Of a DNA stretch of 11,013 nucleotides, positions 6,048 to 11,013 are shown in pieces. Position 1 is the first letter of the stretch, and each line of letters opens with the position of its first letter. A program made the position numbers and the translations under genes. The notes beneath the pieces are model-generated. The model saw only the letters and a program-made list of their open reading frames with translations. It searched no databases and had not been told where the DNA came from. The stretch comes from Planctomycetaceae bacterium (GTDB lineage Bacteria; Planctomycetota; Planctomycetia; Pirellulales; Pirellulaceae): positions 1 to 11,013 of the forward strand of contig JAHEAM010000084.1 of NCBI GenBank assembly GCA_024642765.1. Direction: 5' to 3'.

Positions 6048-6442
6048 TTTCCATCCATTCATTAAATTGGTTTCTTGCAGTAGCTAAATGACAAGGAAAG
6101 TCCAAGCCAGTCTACTGCGCTCATCATCTTATCAGAATTTTCTCGATGTTGGGGCGAATCGACGGTCCTTTTACAGTATTACATCGAAAGCTCGGCCGAT
6201 TTTGCAATTTGGACGATGAATCTTGGTCGAAATCGCCGATTTTCAAGCCGTTCGCTCCAGTCATTTTAGGCTGCCCCTTACAAATTTACTGAGTCAGACC
6301 ATCAATCTGGAGGTTTAGCAACCTTGTCCCGAGTTCCAATGGTGAAAGTCAAAAACTAAAGTTATCGCCAGAAATTTGAAAAATGCGGGTGCTCGGCATG
6401 TCCATTCACGATGCCCAATCGTCACTCAAGCGCGTCGGAAGA
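6048..6442. other. Intergenic region upstream of the cold-shock gene
   Basis: This gap separates the metal-efflux block from the cold-shock gene and should hold the cold-shock promoter and leader. A TAAGAT at 6127-6132 on the minus strand could be a -10 element, but no matching -35 is seen, so I do not call a promoter. Two similar segments, TTGAAAATCGGC and TTGCAAAATCGGC on the minus strand (about 6235-6247 and 6194-6206), form an imperfect direct repeat. A doubtful 46-codon frame is listed separately. Confidence 0.5.
6124..6264 (-). CDS. Doubtful small ORF, 46 residues, upstream of the cold-shock gene
   Basis: An ATG at 6264 is preceded by AGGGG at 9 nt spacing, and the frame runs 46 codons to TGA at 6124. 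The product is mixed polar and basic, with no signal peptide, membrane segment or recognised motif. The ribosome-binding site is the only point in its favour. If translated, it would lie within the leader region of the cold-shock gene, 76 nt before its start, and could act as an upstream ORF. More likely it is a chance frame. Confidence 0.2.
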   Translation of the reverse strand: MTGANGLKIGDFDQDSSSKLQNRPSFRCNTVKGPSIRPNIEKILIR

Positions 6443-6919
6443 TCAATCATGCGAATGCTTGATTTCGCCTTGAAACGAAGTGCCGTCAATCGTTACCGAG
6501 ATCTTGGGGGCCGCGACATCGTCGATATGACCTGCGAGATCTGCGTCGGCAAGTGTAAATCGTGATGACTTACCAGTTGGATCTCCAGCCTCTGGGCTGG
6601 CTGGCAGTTTGAATTGCTCGGGAGTTCCCTCATGAATGACGTTTATTGTCAACTCCGCCGCGTCGATTGGCACGGTGGTCTTGGCAGCCGAGTCGAGAAT
6701 GTAAATCGTTACGGATTGTTCGTCGTGCACCATTTCAGCGTGAAATTCTTCGTTGCCCAACTCAATCAACGAACCGTGATGCGGGCCTACGGAAGCATGC
6801 TCATGAGACTCCGAGCTAGAATTTGTCGTTTTGTTTTCGGCGGGTTTGATTTGCGGTGTACACCCTGTATTTATTCCAAGACTCACAATGGCGGTCAGTG
6901 TAAGAAAAAATTTGTTCAT
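6443..6919 (-). CDS. His-rich putative lipoprotein linked to the metal-efflux genes
   Basis: The 158-residue protein starts at ATG 6919 with AGGA 7-8 nt upstream. Residues 1-19 form a signal peptide ending INTG-Cys20, a reasonable lipoprotein site, so the mature protein should be membrane-tethered in the periplasm. A polar linker (about 22-38) leads to a His-containing segment, HEHASVGPHHGS (39-50), then His60, His65 and His96, and a C-terminal HSHD. The centre looks like a small beta-rich domain. It follows the RND pump gene by 99 nt on the same strand. His clusters plus this context suggest periplasmic binding or sensing of metal ions, or delivery to the pump; the family is not one I can name. 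There is no Met/Cys-rich motif of the CusF type. Confidence 0.85.
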   Translation of the reverse strand: MNKFFLTLTAIVSLGINTGCTPQIKPAENKTTNSSSESHEHASVGPHHGSLIELGNEEFHAEMVHDEQSVTIYILDSAAKTTVPIDAAELTINVIHEGTPEQFKLPASPEAGDPTGKSSRFTLADADLAGHIDDVAAPKISVTIDGTSFQGEIKHSHD

Positions 6920-7018
6920 GGTTCATTTCCTTTTAAAAAAACTTGGGATCGATTCCGTTTTCAACATTGGCCTCAACCGAGTTGCTTGATTGTTTTGATT
7001 TACGTCGTGTTCATTTTG

Positions 7019-10000
7019 TCAAATTGAGTTGGCGACATGGTCCGTTTCGTTCAAAGTAACGATGTCACGAGATTCATGTACGACCTTTGCGGCGGCCTTC
7101 ATACCCACCAATAGGAATAGCGCTGGATGAACCAAAAAGTCTAACATTGTCGAGCTAATCAAACCGCCCAGAATAACCGTTGCGACGGGGTAGAGAATTT
7201 CCTTTCCTGCTTCACCCGCTGCCAGCACCAGCGGCACGAGTGCAATCCCGGAGGTCAACGCCGTCATCAGTACGGGTGCCAATCGTTCCAACCCAGCTCG
7301 TACGATCATCGTCTTGGTAAACGATTCACCTTCATGTTCGACTAAATGTATGTAGTGTTGCAGCAAAAGAATGCCGTTTCGCGAGGCGATTCCGGCCAGC
7401 GAAATGAAACCAACCATCGCAGCGATCGTCAGCGTTTGCCCAGTAAGGACCAACGCAGCAACTGCCCCAATAAACGCCATTGGCAGCGCCGCCATAACCT
7501 GCAACGCCAAATTCATCGAGCGAAACAAGGTGAACAAAACCATGAATACGCCGACCAACGAAACGAGAAATAGAATTCCGATCACGCGGCTTGCCGATTG
7601 TTGACTCTCGAATTGACCACCGTACTCGATGAAATATCCGCTTGGTAACCCCGCCACAATGGGTTCAATTGTTTTCTCAATTTCTTTAACAACATCGACT
7701 ACTCCGCGATCGGCAACGTTGCATTGAATGACCGCGCGGCGACGGACGTTCTCGCGATTGACTGCGTTGGGCCCCAATGCTTCATAGATATTGGCCAATG
7801 CCGAGAGGGGTACAGTTCCGCCTTCGGGCAATTGAAGCGCCAATCGTTTTAGCTCCTCAATGTTTTCACGATACTCATCTTTCAATCGCACAAGCAAGTC
7901 AAATGTCCGCATTTCGTCGAGGATCACTGAAACAATTTTGCCATTCATTGCTGTTTGGAGGTAGTCGTTGACATTGGCAACTGTCAGTCCATATTGCAAC
8001 AACCGGTCGCGATCAAGTTCCACGCGCAGCTGAGGAACAAGAACTTGTGGCTCAACCAAAGCATCTTTGACGCCAGGAACTAACAGCATGTCAGCTTTGA
8101 TTTGTTCGGCTGTCCGACGCAAGATTTCCGAATCGTCGCCGTAGAGTTTGATGCCAATCTGCGCTTTCACACCCGAAAGCATGTGAGAAATCAAGTGGGC
8201 AATCGGTTGTTCAACTGCCGTGACGATTCCGGGTATTTGTTTCATCGATTCTCGAATCTCGGCCAGTTGTTCTTCGCGTGAACGAGGTGATTGGGTATCT
8301 AGCTCGATAATAAATTCACTCATGTGAACACCTTCGGCATGTTCGTCAAGTTCCGCACGGCCTGTGCGTCGAGCAAATCGACTGACATCCTCTATTTCTT
8401 TGAGTGAATTTTCGACGAGTTGCACGACTTTATTGGATGCAGCAAGTGAAGTACCCGGCTGGAGAAGGACGTTGAGTTGAATAGTTCCTTCATTGAATGG
8501 CGGCAGGAAGTCTTTTTCCAATCGCGAGGCGAATAGGCTGGCCAGGGCAACTAGCAGTAACGTAACGATTAAATTGAAGCGAGGTACAGCGAGACTAAAA
8601 CCAATTACCCGCGCGCCAATCCATTTTAGAGCCCGCAATACAATTCCATCCGACTCATTCCCACTGGGTTTGCGTGAGGCGAGCAGCCAGTACGAAAGAA
8701 CGGGCGTGACAGTGAGCGATACGAATAGAGATGACAAAATCGAGACGATGTAAGCAATTCCAAGTGGAGCGAATAATTTCCCCTCCATGCCACCCAACGC
8801 AAACAGCGGGATAAAAACCAATATCACAATCATGGTTCCGAAAACAATCGAACGCCGGACTTCGGTACTCGCTCGGTAAACTACCAGTAACGGATTCAGC
8901 GGACTGCCAGAGGCACGATTTTCTTTTAGTCGCCGGAAAATATTTTCAACGTCTACGATGGCGTCATCGACCAGTTCGCCCATCGCGACGGCGATCCCCC
9001 CCAGCGTCATCGTATTGATCGACAATCCAAAGATGGCAAAAACAATTGCGGTCATGACCAGCGAAAGTGGAATGGCAGTAAGCGTGATAAAGGTAGTTCT
9101 CAAATTGAGCAAGAACACAAACAGGATAATCACGACGAGCACGGCACCATCACGGAGAGCTTCAACCACGTTATCAATCGCGCGATCAATGAACGATTTC
9201 TGTGTATAGACGGGCGCGATCTGAATGTCCGGTGGCAGCGTCAATTCGCTAAGTGCACGCATGACTTCGTCGGTGACATGCCGCGTATCGGCACCGGGTT
9301 GTTTATTAATGGTGAGCACGACAGCCGGACCGCCACTCCAACGGTTTTTGCCATCGGAGTGTGTCTTCAATCGGACGAATGCCGAACTGTCGCCGCGTTT
9401 GACTTGAGCGCCTTCGACCACTTCTGCGACTTGCGCAAGCAATACTGGTCGACCGTCACGAATCAAAAGCGGCACTTTCTTCAGCTCTTCAATCGATTTG
9501 ATTCGACCTAACGAACGCACAAGCAATTCATCTGGCCCTTGTTGATCAAGATAACCGCCCGTTCCGTTTTCGTTGCTGGCTGCCACGGCCTTTTCGACAT
9601 CAGCAAGCGTCACACCAAAGCGGACCATGGCATCTGGGTCGGCAAGAACCTGGAACTGTTTTCGCTCACCTCCCATCGTAAAGACTTGTGAGACGCCAGG
9701 GATCGTCAATAGTCGCTGGCGAACAACCCAATCGGCAGTCGTTCGCAATTCCATTGGGGAAATAGCCGGATCATCACTCCACATGCCGAGCATCAGTATC
9801 TGCCCCATGATCGACGAAATAGGGGCGAGTTGCGGCGTGATTCCTCGCGGCAGGCGATCCTGAACCAACTGCATTCGCTCGGCGACGATCTGCCGATCCG
9901 TGTAGACGTCAGTACCATAGGCGAACTCAACATAAATCACCGAGATGCCCACCCCCGACGAACTGCGAACAACGTCGACGCCATTGGCACCATTCATTGT

Positions 10001-10213
10001 GGTTTCAATGGGAAAGGTGATCAATGACTCAACTTCTTCGGGAGCCATCCCCGGCGCTTCGGTCATGATGACCACTCGCGGTCGATTCAAATCAGGAAAA
10101 ACATCAATTGGCATCACAGCAATTTGCCAAATTCCGTAGCCAATTAGAAAGAAGGCAATGGAGATTACCAGGATTCGTTTTTGGAGCGCGAAGCGTATTA
10201 TTGAGTTGAGCAT
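7019..10213 (-). CDS. Heavy-metal efflux RND transporter, CusA/CzcA family
   Basis: From ATG 10213 the protein has 1064 residues, normal for HME-RND pumps. A GTG at 10261 keeps the frame open but overlaps the adaptor gene by 38 nt; family members start at MLNxIIRFAL, so 10213 is chosen, 10 nt after the adaptor stop. It shows TM1 (about 12-33), the DVFPDLNRPRV segment, two large periplasmic porter/docking regions, TM2-6 (about 350-515), TM7 (about 545-565) and TM8-12 near the C-terminus. The TM4 proton-relay motif is MGELVDDAIVDVEN (411-424), with Asp416 and Glu423 at the usual positions. Ala410 is where CzcA has Asp, as in copper/silver pumps. His-Met pairs at 630-631 and 677-678 fall near CusA Met623 and Met672, while Asn581 replaces Met573. 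It would use the proton gradient to expel metal ions, more likely Cu(I)/Ag(I), through a tripartite complex. Confidence 0.96.
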   Translation of the reverse strand: MLNSIIRFALQKRILVISIAFFLIGYGIWQIAVMPIDVFPDLNRPRVVIMTEAPGMAPEEVESLITFPIETTMNGANGVDVVRSSSGVGISVIYVEFAYGTDVYTDRQIVAERMQLVQDRLPRGITPQLAPISSIMGQILMLGMWSDDPAISPMELRTTADWVVRQRLLTIPGVSQVFTMGGERKQFQVLADPDAMVRFGVTLADVEKAVAASNENGTGGYLDQQGPDELLVRSLGRIKSIEELKKVPLLIRDGRPVLLAQVAEVVEGAQVKRGDSSAFVRLKTHSDGKNRWSGGPAVVLTINKQPGADTRHVTDEVMRALSELTLPPDIQIAPVYTQKSFIDRAIDNVVEALRDGAVLVVIILFVFLLNLRTTFITLTAIPLSLVMTAIVFAIFGLSINTMTLGGIAVAMGELVDDAIVDVENIFRRLKENRASGSPLNPLLVVYRASTEVRRSIVFGTMIVILVFIPLFALGGMEGKLFAPLGIAYIVSILSSLFVSLTVTPVLSYWLLASRKPSGNESDGIVLRALKWIGARVIGFSLAVPRFNLIVTLLLVALASLFASRLEKDFLPPFNEGTIQLNVLLQPGTSLAASNKVVQLVENSLKEIEDVSRFARRTGRAELDEHAEGVHMSEFIIELDTQSPRSREEQLAEIRESMKQIPGIVTAVEQPIAHLISHMLSGVKAQIGIKLYGDDSEILRRTAEQIKADMLLVPGVKDALVEPQVLVPQLRVELDRDRLLQYGLTVANVNDYLQTAMNGKIVSVILDEMRTFDLLVRLKDEYRENIEELKRLALQLPEGGTVPLSALANIYEALGPNAVNRENVRRRAVIQCNVADRGVVDVVKEIEKTIEPIVAGLPSGYFIEYGGQFESQQSASRVIGILFLVSLVGVFMVLFTLFRSMNLALQVMAALPMAFIGAVAALVLTGQTLTIAAMVGFISLAGIASRNGILLLQHYIHLVEHEGESFTKTMIVRAGLERLAPVLMTALTSGIALVPLVLAAGEAGKEILYPVATVILGGLISSTMLDFLVHPALFLLVGMKAAAKVVHESRDIVTLNETDHVANSI

Positions 10214-10223
10214 TTTTTGGCTT

Positions 10224-11013
10224 TCAATGCGAATGTCCGGCATGGGGGTCGACAGCTCCACCGGAATTATTTTTGACCGCCATTTGCATTTGATTGGCGG
10301 ATTTCATAGCGATCACGTCACCAGGGAATAGCGAACCGTCGTTGGCGATCACAACGGAGGTTTGGTCGCGATGTTGGACGTGAACAGGCACACGCTTGAA
10401 CTTGGATCCATTTTGTTGAAAGACGAACCAATCGACTCCGTCCCTAACAACCGCATCAACCGGTAACACGATTTGGTTTTCCCATTGTTCAACTGGAACC
10501 TTGATTTCAAGGCGTTGGCCCAGGCGATAGCGCCAGGCCACGAACCGCTGCCCCGCTGCGTTGGTTTCATCACGCAAGACTTCGTTCGTCAATTCGACAA
10601 AGAACGATAGTGTTCGGGAGTCGGAATCTATGGAATTGCCAACAAACGCCAATTTGAGATCGCGAATGACCAACGCGCCGTCTTGGCCTGGAAATACGGC
10701 GTCGACATTCCAACCACGTGCTGCAGCCTGGCTGAGTTCAGGAACGTCTTGCTCAAACGACTTGCCCTCGATAAACAAACTCGAATAGTCGGACAGAGCA
10801 CAAAGCCGTTCGCCAGCTATAACCGCTTGCCCCTTGTGGACCTGCAAGTCCTCAACCACCAATAGCCGGTTGGGATCGATTGGAGATTGAACAGCGGGAT
10901 TCGCTGGCTCTTGTCTTACGTCATTGTGCTTAACGAAGACTGCTGAACGAATCAAGTTTTGGGTCAAGTGCATCTCCTCGTCGTCACCATGACGATCGAT
11001 GTCGGGTGCCACG
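10224..11013 (-). CDS. RND efflux periplasmic adaptor (CusB/CzcB/HlyD type), 5' end missing
   Basis: Only the C-terminal part, about 262 residues, is inside the window; the frame is open to the right edge, so the GTG at 11012 is not taken as the start. A barrel-sandwich half with VHKGQAVIAGERLCALSDYSSLFIEG-like sequence (about 58-83 of the visible part) is typical of membrane-fusion adaptors. A beta-barrel domain follows (about 110-180), and then a membrane-proximal domain with IVLPVDAVV. The protein ends DPHAGHSH, a His-rich tail that may bind metal. It would link the inner-membrane pump to an outer-membrane channel, which is not in the window. It ends 10 nt before the pump gene, so the two are certainly co-transcribed. 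The signal peptide and N-terminal metal-binding region cannot be seen. Confidence 0.93.
   Translation of the reverse strand, partial: VAPDIDRHGDDEEMHLTQNLIRSAVFVKHNDVRQEPANPAVQSPIDPNRLLVVEDLQVHKGQAVIAGERLCALSDYSSLFIEGKSFEQDVPELSQAAARGWNVDAVFPGQDGALVIRDLKLAFVGNSIDSDSRTLSFFVELTNEVLRDETNAAGQRFVAWRYRLGQRLEIKVPVEQWENQIVLPVDAVVRDGVDWFVFQQNGSKFKRVPVHVQHRDQTSVVIANDGSLFPGDVIAMKSANQMQMAVKNNSGGAVDPHAGHSH

Noticed and set aside
6380..6442. Intrinsic terminator after the lipoprotein gene
   Set aside because: Only a 5-bp stem (GGCAT/ATGCC) is seen, and no T-run follows it closely.

Overview
The window looks like chromosomal DNA of a planctomycete, probably of the Pirellulales (Rhodopirellula-like). The support is indirect. 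G+C content looks moderate, a little under 50% by eye. Intergenic gaps are long. A secreted prenyltransferase/squalene-oxidase-repeat protein of the type expanded in that phylum sits beside a membrane-anchored protein of no known family. The tRNA gene does not encode its CCA end. No ribosomal RNA or marker gene is present to fix the taxonomy.

All confident protein genes lie on the minus strand, so the window is best read from right to left. (1) 11013-6443 is a metal-efflux block: the C-terminal part of an RND periplasmic adaptor (its N-terminus lies beyond the window), a complete HME-type RND pump, and a small His-rich lipoprotein. The adaptor and pump would form the inner-membrane and periplasmic parts of a tripartite exporter. 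The outer-membrane channel is not in the window. Pump residues suggest monovalent copper/silver more than zinc/cobalt/cadmium. (2) 6442-5678 holds a cold-shock-domain protein followed at 52 nt by a 38-residue, very lysine-rich protein. A 7-bp hairpin spans the cold-shock stop codon. (3) 5677-4926 has no secure gene. It holds one doubtful plus-strand ORF and several inverted repeats. (4) 4925-3857 holds an SRPBCC/AHSA1-type protein and an exported YCII-domain protein, probably co-transcribed. (5) A plus-strand tRNA-Phe(GAA) gene lies at 3598-3670 with a good sigma-70-type promoter about 105 nt upstream. (6) 3123-396 is a two-gene unit: the secreted alpha/alpha-toroid repeat protein with a C-terminal HEAT-like segment, then a single-pass membrane protein. 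(7) 1-395 shows no gene.

Most of the window is ordinary. The points most worth a second look are the two His-Met pairs and unusual acidic TM4 motif of the RND pump, the cold-shock plus lysine-rich microprotein pair with its stop-codon hairpin, the uncharacterised toroid/membrane-anchor pair, and the structured gene-poor segment around 5530-5660. I found no CRISPR array, transposase, integrase or toxin-antitoxin pair, and no clear new defence or biosynthetic system.
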